A stretch of DNA of 5,426 bases, taken from NCBI GenBank assembly GCA_964582715.1, contig CAZOSM010000016.1, positions 1-5,426 on the forward strand, given 5' to 3'. A program made the position numbers and the translations under genes. Shown one piece after another: positions 1 through 5,426 of the stretch; position 1 is the stretch's first letter, and each line of letters starts with the position of its first letter. Under the pieces are notes generated by a model. It was given only the letters and a program-made list of their open reading frames with translations. It was not told where the DNA came from and ran no database searches. The DNA comes from MFZZ01 sp964582715. GTDB lineage: Bacteria; Patescibacteriota; Microgenomatia; UBA1406; GWC2-37-13.

Positions 1-1
1 T

Positions 2-19
2 ACGCCCTACGTTCTCGCT
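2..19 (+). other. End of a signal peptide with probable signal peptidase I site
   Basis: The first six visible residues are TPYVLA, followed by QE and then a Pro/Thr-rich linker. V-L-A followed by Q fits the small-x-small pattern before a type I signal peptidase site, with cleavage expected between bases 19 and 20. The hydrophobic core and the start codon would lie just upstream of the window, so the gene probably begins roughly 60-120 bases before base 1. This is inferred from the edge alone and cannot be confirmed here. Confidence 0.55.
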
Positions 20-3000
20 CAAGAAATCACTCCATCACCTGAACCTACTCCAACTGCGGAAACTACTCCCACTCCAGAGCCAACCCTAACTGCAACTCCT
101 ACTCCAGAAATCACCCCAACACCAACGTTAGAAGTAACTCCCGAGGTTACTCCAGATACCGATACTGTTGATCCCAATCTGTCTACCACACCTAGTGACC
201 CAGTTCCTTCTCTCACACCATCTGTGGATCTAGACTCTCCTGATGCCCAAGGCAGTGCTCAGCTTACTCCCTCACTTTCCACTGATAAAGATGACTATGC
301 ACCAACAGAAACGGTTATCATCTCTGGTTCCGACTATCAACCCAATACCACCTATACTCTAGTTATTTCATCACAGGATGAGCCTACTGTCCGATACGAG
401 ACTACTATTACTAGTACTGAAGAAGGTTCTATCTACTACGCCTATCAGCTAGATGGTATCTATCGCCCCAACTATTTAATAGAGGTCTTTTTAGGTTCAA
501 GTTTAGTTAAGTCGATTACTTTTACTGACTCTGTAAGTGAATATCCCAAAACCATCTGTCACCACAACCCCGGTAACGAGGTTACTCTGACTTTTAATAA
601 CGCACAGTCATATAACGGGCATCTTGGGCCACACAATGAAGAGGTTTATGACACTGATGGGCCTTGCGGAGACTCCCAACCTACTGAAGAAATAATCGTT
701 GTCTATCACTCAGATCTAGCTACAGACCTTAGTATGGCCAAGCCGCAATCATGGTTCTTCTATAACGACGAATCCGACATTATTGACAACTCACTTGGGT
801 CATTTGTCACCGGACCAGGCACACCGCCTAGAGGAGATGGTAGCGTCGAGATTAGTGTTTCCGAAACCCAAAGAAGGAACCTGGCTACGTATCAGTTTAG
901 CGGCATACCTTTGGCAAGTATCACAACGCTCGCATACAGCACCTACAATCCTTCAGTTGGTAATGGCGGATCTGCCAACCGAGTTGGTTATCTTGGCTTT
1001 AATGTTGACTTTAACGGCTCAGATGAATGGCAGTATCGACTCCTGTTCCACCCTACTGCCAACGGAACAGTCCAACAAGACACATGGCAAGAATGGGATG
1101 CCATTAACAATGGTAACGCCCTTTGGAGTTGGTCTGGCTTAAGTGGTCATGGCGGTAGTGCTACTGAGTGGCCAGACGGCATCGCCTCAGAATATCGCTC
1201 AATTAATGAGCTGGTAGCTGCTTTCCCCAATATCCGTGTCCGTGTTTCAGACTCTTGGATGGGAATTCGGGTTGGCGAACCATATTCAGATAGATATACA
1301 GAGAACATAGATCTCTTTAAATTCGGAACTGCCAATCACACTATCATTTGGGATTTTGAACCTGAACAAAGCCAGCCCGAACCGGTTTGTGGGAACGGTT
1401 TGGTAGAGGACGGCGAGCAGTGTGACTACAGTTCCCTTAATGGATCATCATCTTGTTCTTCTTCCTGTCAGTGGGTTGCAGAGTGTCGACCAGAGAACAT
1501 CGCCAATGGCGAGTTTGATATCCCAACAGTCACTCACCCTCAAAAATGGGATATCTTTGAAAACGAAGAAGTACCTGGCTGGACAGCCGAGTGGTATGGT
1601 GGGTCATCATCACACTCCGGTCAAGATCGTCCATCACCCAAAATTGAGATCCATGCTGGAGTCAACAACTGGGCACCAGTCGATAACCCGTATGTTGAGC
1701 TAGACAGCGACTGGGTTGGACCAGACGGGAAACTCAACAATGAACCAGCTTCAATCACTCTTTCTCAACAAGTTCCCACCATTCCAGGTTATCAGTACAC
1801 TCTATCCTGGAAACACTCTCCTCGCCCACAACACAACAATAACCATCTTCAGGTTAAAGTTAATGGAGTAGAAGTATTTAATAGCGGCATTCTTTCAGGC
1901 TCAAGTGGTATCAACTGGGTCACAGAAACTCATACCTTTACTGCTGACAGTGATCTAACTACTATCTCTTTCACAGAACTTGGGAAGGCTGACTCATTTG
2001 GCATGTTCCTAGATGATGTCAGTCTGGAGTGTATAGGGTCATGTCAGGAAATTTCCGGACAAAAGATAGACGGTCGTTCAGAACAAGGTATTGATGGATG
2101 GAACATCTATCTCACTAAAGCTATCTCTGAAGAAATCGCAGTTCCAGCTTTAAATGCCCCCACTATTTCAGGACCAGTTCTTGATAGCGGAAAACAGTAC
2201 ATCATTCTCGCTTCGGGCACATATTCAGCTGGTGACACGATTACTGCTGATGCAGAGTACTCAGTTACCAGCAAGTTCTCGGGTGATACTTGGACTGACT
2301 TAGTCACTGGTTACGAATCACATGGAGATCACCTACTCGATCTCGAGCTTGGTGGCATTACCGACCCATCATTCTGGGGCGAGTATCACAACTCCCACAC
2401 ATACACAGCACTTGTAGGTGGTAACGACACCGCTATTACCTTCAAACTCAATGACTTCTATCCTTCCAATAACTCAGGCTCACTTACGGTTCAGGTATTC
2501 GAAGTTATAGATACACGCGTTACTGGAGACGGTGGCCTGTATACATTTGGCGAGATGTGTTCTGCAGAAACACTGTATATTTTCGAAGAAAATCGTCCTC
2601 TTTGGACCAGAAACTCTCCTTCATCAGGTTTCTATCCAGTCGGCCAGTTACAAACATATGACTTTGTCAATAGCGTGGTTACTGGTACCATTTCAGGTCA
2701 TAAATGGAATGATATTGATGGAGATGGACAACGTGGTGATGAACCAGGTCTAGAAGGCTGGCAGATTATTGTCCACCCAACCAATCAAGATCCGCATCAA
2801 ACCATTACGCTTAATACCAACGACTCCAATGGGGAAGACAGTCTGCCTCTGACTGCTGGCCGTACCTATCTTATCGAAGCTGAGGGCACCTGGAATAACA
2901 AGAATGGTGCTGAATACAATGACGCCGATTACGCCAGCAACGATGCCTGGGTTACCCATTTTAACTACGATGATGATTCCAGTCGTGACCCCAGGATTGT

Positions 3001-5426
3001 TGATCTAGTCATAGACGATCAAGACGTTGATTGGGGTAGCTACAATCAAAACCATCTCTACAAAACAGTTTTAAAAGGATCAGGGGTAAGTAAGAACTTT
3101 AAGATCTCGGAAGCTGGTGGTCCTATTTCTTGGTACAACGATAACTTAGGAACGCTAACAATCCGCATCTACGACGTCACCGATCAAATCTATACCACTG
3201 ATCAAGATGGTTACTACACTGCCACCAACCTTGAACCGGGAGAATATCAGGTTATCGAGTTAAACCAAGAAGGATGGATTCAAACTTACCCAACCAATCC
3301 AAAATATCACCACCTCACCCTCAATTCTCATGATGAACTCACGGCAGATTTTGGTAACCAGCAAGATTTACCCAAAATCTCAGATGTAACCATCTGTAAG
3401 ATAGATGTCAATTCCACACCTCTTCCCGGCTGGAACGTAGGTCTTTTGGGTAGCAAGATCGATACCTATACCGTTCCTGTTAACAATACCTCTGTCTCTA
3501 CTACTAATTTACCTGCAGGTGACTATGCTCTACTTGCTCATGGCACCTACCGCTTCGCCAACTGGAGTGATGCTGGTATCGCCGATGCTGGCTACTCTTT
3601 ACGTATTCCCGGGCAACCCTACAGTGCTCACACCAATCCCTACGATACCTGGGTCAGTGGTGATGATCTAAATACCCCAGGCGCTCTAGAGATCCAGGTT
3701 AATGGCAACAATGTTGACTGGGGACTCTTTAGCGGCGCCCATGAATACCTATACAGTCTCAGCTCACACCCTGGTGGATCTCTTAGCTTCAGAATCTATG
3801 ACGATGTCATCTCAGACAACCTAAACTCAGTCACCAATCCTCTCTCCGTTTCAGTCCATCACGGTTTTACTGGCATTACTTCCGAGGATGGTTGTACTAC
3901 CTTCGAAGATGTTCCCTATGGTGACTACACTCTTTACGAATCACTTCAAGCTGGTTGGGAGAACATAGAGGGACACGACACTCAAGTTACAGTTGACTCA
4001 TCCACGGAGGAATTCACTCTCATTAATCTCGCCAACAAAAGTATCTCTGGTTTCAAATATGAGGATACGGGTACGGGTACCAAAATTCTAAGTGATTGGG
4101 CCATTTACCTCTTTTCCTGTGCCGCGCTTGGAGACTGTAGCTCTGAGCCAATAATAACTACCACCACTACTGTCAATGGCTATGACTTCCAAAACCTCAC
4201 CTCAGGCTATTACCTCGTTAAAGAAGAAGCAAGAGAAGGCTGGAGTCCTAAACAATCATTAAGTTGGTTTGTCGATCTAGTTAATCAGCAATCAGTTCAA
4301 GTTGACTTTACTAATGCTCGCAACAGCTCCATTACCGCTTGTAAGGTAGAAGATTCTGATGGAAATCTAAGCACTGACAATGATCGCACTATTGTTACCG
4401 GTTGGCCCATTAGCTTGTATCAAAATGGCCAGCTTATAGACACTCAAGAGACTGAAGATGGCGGCTGCTATACCTGGACAGATCTTGATCCATATCAGTC
4501 ATACAAAATATCTGAAAACGTAGAAAACTCAGGATACATCGCCTTAAGTGACACTGAGCACACTTTTGAATCTCTTACACCTGGCCAAGATAATCAATAC
4601 ACTTTTGTTAACTTCCAACTGGGCATGGTTAGAGGGCACAAGTATCATGACATCAATGGAAACGGGTCTTGGGATAATGATGAAAATGAAATCAACGAGT
4701 GGGGAATCTGCCTTGTTCCTTATCAGCAAACTAGCAAATCCATATCCGAAGAACCCAACTGTGTTCTCACCGGAGCAGGGAAATGGCCTGATGGTTACTA
4801 TGAATTTACCAATCTAGGCCCAGGTACCTATCGAATATATGAGACCCCCCAGTCTGGTTGGACTCAAACAGAACCCTCTGACCTTAATGGATACGTACTT
4901 CCTGTTACTTCAGGTTTTGGAATTGGTGGTGGTTGGTACAATTTTGGCAACACAGGATCTCCCAATTTAAGTTTAACCAAAACCAACGACTACAAAGGCC
5001 AGGTTGTCTCAGCTGGTACCAAAGTAACCTATACCTTAGTTGTCAGTAACACAGGTGATGGTTTGGCCAGCAATGTTGAGATTGTTGATGCACCTCCCAC
5101 CTATGGTTATTTTGAATATGGCGCTGATACAGGCCAAGTCAGTTGTAGTGAAGGAACTACTCAATCTCTTACCGCCACCGGTACCAATCCCTACATCTGG
5201 ACTATGCCAGTAAATCTTCTCCCTGGTCAAAGTTGCACTCTGAACTATACCACTACTATCAATGACTCAGACAAAATTCCCGGTACCCATGACAATATTG
5301 CTTTCGCTCGTGCCCTGGGTCACGACAAACAAACTTATTTCTCCGATCCCGTCATCGATCCCTTCACTGTCGGCTCTGACTCTGATTTCTCTGGTGGAGT
5401 CGGTGGGGGAGAAGAAAGTGGCGATG
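2..5426 (+). CDS. Giant modular secreted surface protein (adhesin/stalk type), partial at both ends
   Basis: Frame 2 is open across the entire window (about 1,808 codons) with no stop and no frameshift; neither the start codon nor the stop is present. The translation is a chain of extracellular beta-rich modules: signal-peptide end, Pro/Thr linker, Ig-like domain, ICH motif, GPGTPP-signature sandwich, DUF4215-like Cys motif, DUF642-like domain, six CnaB/SdrD-B-type modules, DUF11, and a Gly/Ser-rich tail. No catalytic motif was seen. Such architecture is known in bacterial adhesins and surface stalks, so a role in attachment to surfaces or host cells is inferred, not shown. Paired cysteines and calcium-type loops fit an exported protein. 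The anchor (transmembrane helix, sorting motif or other) must lie downstream. The signal-peptide core, ribosome binding site and promoter lie upstream. The coding call is very secure; the function is only a class-level guess. Confidence 0.95.
20..262 (+). repeat. Pro/Thr/Glu-rich low-complexity linker
   Basis: Residues 7-87 are dominated by imperfect units such as TPTPEP, TPSPEP, TPTPEI and EVTP, grading into a Pro/Ser/Asp-rich stretch after about residue 52. At DNA level this is a degenerate run of ACT/ACC, CCT/CCA/CCC and GAA codons rather than an exact tandem repeat. Such segments are usually extended and unstructured, are often O-glycosylated in surface proteins, and lift the folded domains away from the envelope. 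The codon mixture argues against a recent slippage expansion. On the opposite strand the same bases give a Val/Gly-rich artefact frame. Confidence 0.85.
263..532 (+). other. Ig-like beta-sandwich domain
   Basis: Residues 88-177 begin LSTDKDDYAPTETVIISGS and continue with PNTTYTLVI. This is the usual opening of Ig-like domains in bacterial surface proteins: 'S.DK.dY.PgetV.isG..f.pn..Y.l.v', in which alternating hydrophobic residues form strands. It ends with a strand around FLGSSLVKSITFTDS. No metal-binding or catalytic residues are evident. It probably acts as a spacer or binding domain directly after the linker. The fold call rests on pattern recognition of the strand signature; the exact family is not assigned. 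Confidence 0.6.
548..673 (+). other. Short Cys/His 'ICH' motif domain
   Basis: Residues 183-224 start KTICHHNPG, continue through a VTLTF strand, and end with a GHLGPHNEE segment and a DGPCG turn. This matches a short module I recognise from many secreted bacterial proteins, roughly 'k.tICH....g....itv...a...HlahGD..g.C'. It has two cysteines (186 and 222) that could form a disulfide, plus clustered histidines that could bind metal. In this copy the usual final HGD is changed to PHNEE, so it is a divergent member. Its function is unknown to me. Confidence 0.55.
686..1363 (+). other. Beta-sandwich domain with GPGTPP signature and closing DFEP
   Basis: Residues 229-454 form one domain of about 226 residues. 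Landmarks in order are VVYHSDL near the start, SWFFYNDE, the signature SFVTGPGTPPRGDGSVE, ATYQFSGIPLASITTLAYSTY, a GYLGFNVDFNG strand, YRLLFHPTANGTVQQDTWQEW, a segment beginning ALWSWSGLSG, LVAAFPNIRVRV and the closing IIWDFEP. I recognise this arrangement ('FV.GPGTPP.G.GS', 'LSYSTY', 'TWQ.WDA', 'l..tYDFEP') as recurring in secreted proteins of diverse bacteria, next to other surface modules. The alternating hydrophobic pattern and many aromatics suggest a jelly-roll or concanavalin-like fold that could bind carbohydrate. No catalytic residues are obvious. I cannot give a formal family name. Confidence 0.6.
1385..1486 (+). other. DUF4215-like cysteine-rich motif
   Basis: Residues 462-495 open with CGNGLVEDGEQCD, followed by NGSSSCSSSCQW and a further Cys at 495. 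This is the well-known 'CGNGvve.gEeCDdgn...GdgCs..C' motif of DUF4215 and myxobacterial-type cysteine-rich repeats. The four core cysteines (463, 474, 485, 489) are expected to form two disulfides; Cys495 is extra. The usual DDGN is reduced here to DYSSLNG. The motif sits as a knot between two larger beta-sandwich domains and is probably a rigid spacer. Confidence 0.8.
1493..2032 (+). other. DUF642-like / galactose-binding-like jelly-roll domain
   Basis: Residues 498-677 begin ENIANGEFDIPTV and run through WDIF, VPGWTAEWYG, KIEIHAGVN, VDNPYVELDSDW, a segment rich in ITLSQQVPTIPGYQYTLSW, then LQVKVNGVEV and HTFTADSDLTTISF, ending MFLDDVSLEC. This order (N-G-F/E-P start, 'ipgW', 'E......pY.eLd', 'sq.v.t.pG..Y.lsf', a final 'fLDDVsl') is characteristic of DUF642-like and related carbohydrate-binding jelly-roll domains in secreted proteins. 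The closing LDDV is typical of a last strand near the binding or metal site. It lies between the Cys motif and the first CnaB module, consistent with a head domain mounted on the stalk. The sugar specificity is unknown. Confidence 0.7.
2048..2674 (+). other. CnaB/SdrD-B-type module 1, split by a nested beta-sandwich domain
   Basis: The module covers residues 683-891. The N-terminal half is EISGQKIDGRSEQGIDGWNIYL. The C-terminal half resumes after the insert with TGDGGLYTFGEMC, TLYIFEENRPLW and the closing YDFVNS. Put together, these halves give a normal CnaB-like fold: strand A, 'GW.i.l', 'DG.Y.F', 'y.i.E....W', and a final 'F.N'. The possible isopeptide residues are Lys688, Glu862 and Asn890. 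The intervening residues 726-836 are a separate domain. The calcium-type loop seen in modules 2 and 6 is missing; DGRSEQG takes its place. Confidence 0.75.
2177..2509 (+). other. Nested beta-sandwich insert A (possible LecA-like Ca/sugar-binding fold)
   Basis: Residues 726-836 lie inside CnaB module 1. They run LDSGKQYIILASGTYSAGD, ADAEYS, LDLELGG, a Trp-Gly turn with a following His (792-799), ITFKLNDFYPSNNSGSLTVQV. The opening 'sG..Y.i.a.GT', the 'DA.y' and the final 'ND.....NNSGsltV' resemble the order of elements in the galactose-binding lectin LecA (PA-IL), where an Asp and a pair of Asn near the last strand hold the calcium ion. Here the loop is two residues shorter than I recall for LecA. 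The similarity is motif-level and from memory; a related PA14-like or other beta-sandwich is possible. Confidence 0.55.
2684..3364 (+). other. CnaB/SdrD-B-type module 2, split by a nested beta-sandwich domain
   Basis: The module covers residues 895-1121. It begins GTISGHKWNDIDGDG with a D-x-D-x-D-G calcium-type loop followed by EPGLEGWQIIVHP. After the insert it resumes with TTDQDGYYTATNLEPGEYQV, IELNQEGW and the closing ADFGN. This is the clearest SdrD-B-like start in the protein ('G.kw.D.dgdG..d.dE.gl.gw.i'). The candidate isopeptide residues are Lys901, Glu1086 and Asn1119. It contains no cysteine, unlike the other modules. Residues 947-1059 are the nested domain. Confidence 0.8.
2840..3178 (+). 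other. Nested beta-sandwich insert B
   Basis: Residues 947-1059 lie inside CnaB module 2. They show the same ordered elements as insert A: LTAGRTYLIEAEGTW, NDADYA, IVDLVIDDQDVDWGSYNQNH, KNFKISEAGG and WYNDNLGTLTIRIYDV. The DWG turn (Asp1010) and the His eight residues later (1018) also occur in insert C. The loop before the last strand is NDNLG, where insert A has NNSG, so a metal site may be partly kept. Its role is inferred to match that of insert A: ligand binding or lateral bulk on the stalk. Confidence 0.55.
3374..4039 (+). other. CnaB-type module 3, split by a nested beta-sandwich domain
   Basis: The module covers residues 1125-1346. It begins ISDVTICKIDV and LPGWNVGLLG, and resumes after the insert with SEDGCTTFEDVPYGDYTLYE, LQAGW and the closing FTLINL. 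The candidate isopeptide residues are Lys1133, Glu1313 and Asn1342. It has no calcium loop: the A-B segment is short (DVNSTPLPGW). Cys1132 lies just before the Lys, and Cys1298 lies in the DG-C strand, a pair placed exactly as in module 5. Residues 1169-1287 are the nested domain. Confidence 0.72.
3506..3862 (+). other. Nested beta-sandwich insert C (most diverged copy)
   Basis: Residues 1169-1287 lie inside CnaB module 3. They show LPAGDYALLAHGTYRFANW, IADAGYS, LEIQVNGNNVDWGLFSGAH and LSFRIYDD, which line up with inserts A and B. The segment before the last strand (DNLNSVTNPLSVSV) has lost the Asn-Gly loop seen in A and, less clearly, in B. The last strand is also weaker. It is probably the same fold with a changed or lost metal site. 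Confidence 0.5.
4040..4318 (+). other. CnaB/SdrD-B-type module 4 (no insert)
   Basis: Residues 1347-1439 form a module of normal size, about 93 residues: SISGFKYEDTGTGTKILSDW, AIYLFSC, VNGYDFQNLTSGYYLVKEE, REGW and the closing VDFTNA. The candidate isopeptide residues are Lys1352, Glu1408 and Asn1438. The calcium-type loop position holds DTGTGT, encoded by a short 6-base tandem, so the acidic ligands are missing. Cys1373 and Cys1379 sit close together in the loop after strand B and could be disulfide-linked. Confidence 0.8.
4067..4081 (+). repeat. Short tandem acgggt x2 within module 4
   Basis: Two perfect copies of acgggt (4067-4078) followed by acc encode Thr-Gly-Thr-Gly-Thr in the loop where modules 2 and 6 carry an acidic calcium-type loop. 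It is in frame and adds two residues per unit. It may be a small slippage expansion or chance. Confidence 0.6.
4319..4618 (+). other. CnaB/SdrD-B-type module 5 (no insert)
   Basis: Residues 1440-1539 contain SITACKVEDSDGNLSTDND, VTGWPISLYQNG, ETEDGGCYTWTDLDPYQSY, KISENVENSGY and the closing TFVNFQ. The long acidic A-B loop (D-x-D-G-N-L-S-T-x-N-D) resembles a variant I know from similar proteins, 'vEDaDGdlsT.dD', and may bind calcium. The candidate isopeptide residues are Lys1448, Glu1505 and Asn1537. Cys1447 (before the Lys) and Cys1489 (in the DGGC strand) match the pair in module 3. Confidence 0.8.
4619..4957 (+). other. CnaB/SdrD-B-type module 6 with calcium-type loop (no insert)
   Basis: Residues 1540-1652 contain MVRGHKYHDINGNGSWDND, EINEWGICLVP, DGYYEFTNLGPGTYRIYE, PQSGW and the closing WYNFGN. 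The D-x-N-x-N-G-x-W-D-x-D-E loop is a good SdrD-B/EF-hand-like calcium motif. The candidate isopeptide residues are Lys1547, Glu1614 and Asn1650. Cys1570 and Cys1587 flank a longer B-C loop and probably pair. This last module leads directly into the DUF11 domain. Confidence 0.85.
4964..5371 (+). other. DUF11 domain
   Basis: Residues 1655-1790 begin NLSLTKTNDYKGQVVSAGT and continue KVTYTLVVSNTGDGLASNV, EIVDAPP, the NLLPGQSCTLNYTTTIN strand and a closing segment with HDNIAFARA. This is the standard DUF11 pattern: 'l.ltKt.d...v.aG..vtYtltvtNtGn..a.nv.v.D..P', then 'l.pG.s.t..y...v', then 'nta'. Cys1715 and Cys1745 are a likely disulfide pair. DUF11 domains are common near the C-terminal, membrane-proximal part of large bacterial surface proteins. 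Confidence 0.9.
5372..5426 (+). other. Start of Gly/Ser/Asp/Glu-rich flexible tail
   Basis: The last visible residues (1791-1808) are GSDSDFSGGVGGGEESGD. They are low in hydrophobics and look like a flexible linker after the DUF11 domain. In comparable proteins such a linker leads to further domains or a C-terminal transmembrane anchor. The window ends one base into the next codon, so the anchor type cannot be seen. Confidence 0.6.

Noticed and set aside
19..216. Val/Gly-rich open frame on the minus strand
   Set aside because: It is the reverse complement of the Pro/Thr/Glu-rich linker codons. Its low-complexity composition is explained entirely by the coding repeat on the + strand.
783..1142. 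Short ATG-started open frame on the + strand in another frame
   Set aside because: It overlaps the GPGTPP domain, which has clear protein-level signatures in frame 2. The alternative frame shows no recognisable domain. The other short frames in the window (for example 1422-1703, 2532-2753 and 4548-4817) fail for the same reason.
2699..2761. Dockerin or true EF-hand domain
   Set aside because: The D-x-D-x-D-G loop occurs singly and is followed at once by 'E.GL.GW', which is the SdrD-B/CnaB context. The duplicated loop-helix of a dockerin is missing.
2750..2959. Minus-strand open frame with hydrophobic stretches
   Set aside because: It lies within CnaB module 2 and insert B, has no visible partner signals, and looks like a shadow of the strand-rich coding sequence.
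2048..4957. Recent DNA-level tandem duplication of the CnaB modules
   Set aside because: The modules share only short motifs at protein level. I saw no long identical DNA stretches between them, so any duplication is old.
1..5426. Recoded stop codon (TGA as Gly or Trp) or a pseudogene
   Set aside because: No TGA, TAA or TAG was found in frame 2, Trp is always TGG, and the domain order continues without a frameshift.
1..5426. CRISPR array, tRNA/rRNA, insertion sequence, promoter or terminator
   Set aside because: There are no regularly spaced repeats, RNA-gene signatures, transposase motifs or intergenic space. Every base is accounted for by the single reading frame.

Overview
The whole window lies inside one very large protein-coding gene on the + strand. 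Reading frame 2 (codons starting at base 2) has no stop codon from the first complete codon to the last, about 1,808 codons, and the gene is cut at both ends. There is no intergenic DNA, RNA gene, promoter, terminator or second gene. The product is a secreted, multi-domain surface protein of the adhesin or stalk type.

Layout, in residues of the visible fragment. The window opens on what looks like the end of a signal peptide (1-6), followed by a Pro/Thr/Glu-rich linker (7-87). Next come an Ig-like beta domain (88-177), a short Cys/His 'ICH' motif domain (183-224), a beta-sandwich domain with a GPGTPP signature (229-454), a Cys-rich DUF4215-like motif (462-495) and a DUF642-like jelly-roll domain (498-677). 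Six CnaB/SdrD-B-type modules follow in tandem (683-1652), then one DUF11 domain (1655-1790) and the start of a Gly/Ser/Asp/Glu-rich tail that runs off the window. The first three CnaB-type modules are roughly twice the usual size because each carries a nested beta-sandwich of about 110 residues at the same position.

Organism. No taxonomic marker gene is present. The mix of a Pro/Thr linker right after a VLA-QE cleavage site, CnaB/SdrD-like repeats, DUF642-like and DUF4215-like modules and a C-terminal DUF11 domain resembles giant surface proteins of Candidate Phyla Radiation bacteria (Patescibacteria, for example Microgenomates). Other environmental bacteria such as Chloroflexota are possible. 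The standard genetic code fits: there is no in-frame TGA, and Trp is TGG throughout.

How the parts may work together (inference). The N-terminal beta-sandwich domains look like ligand- or glycan-binding heads. The CnaB modules would form a rigid stalk, possibly stabilised by isopeptide bonds, disulfides and calcium loops. The DUF11 domain and flexible tail probably lead to a cell-surface anchor beyond the window. The most notable feature is the set of three split CnaB modules, each hosting a nested domain that resembles a LecA-like, calcium-dependent sugar-binding fold.
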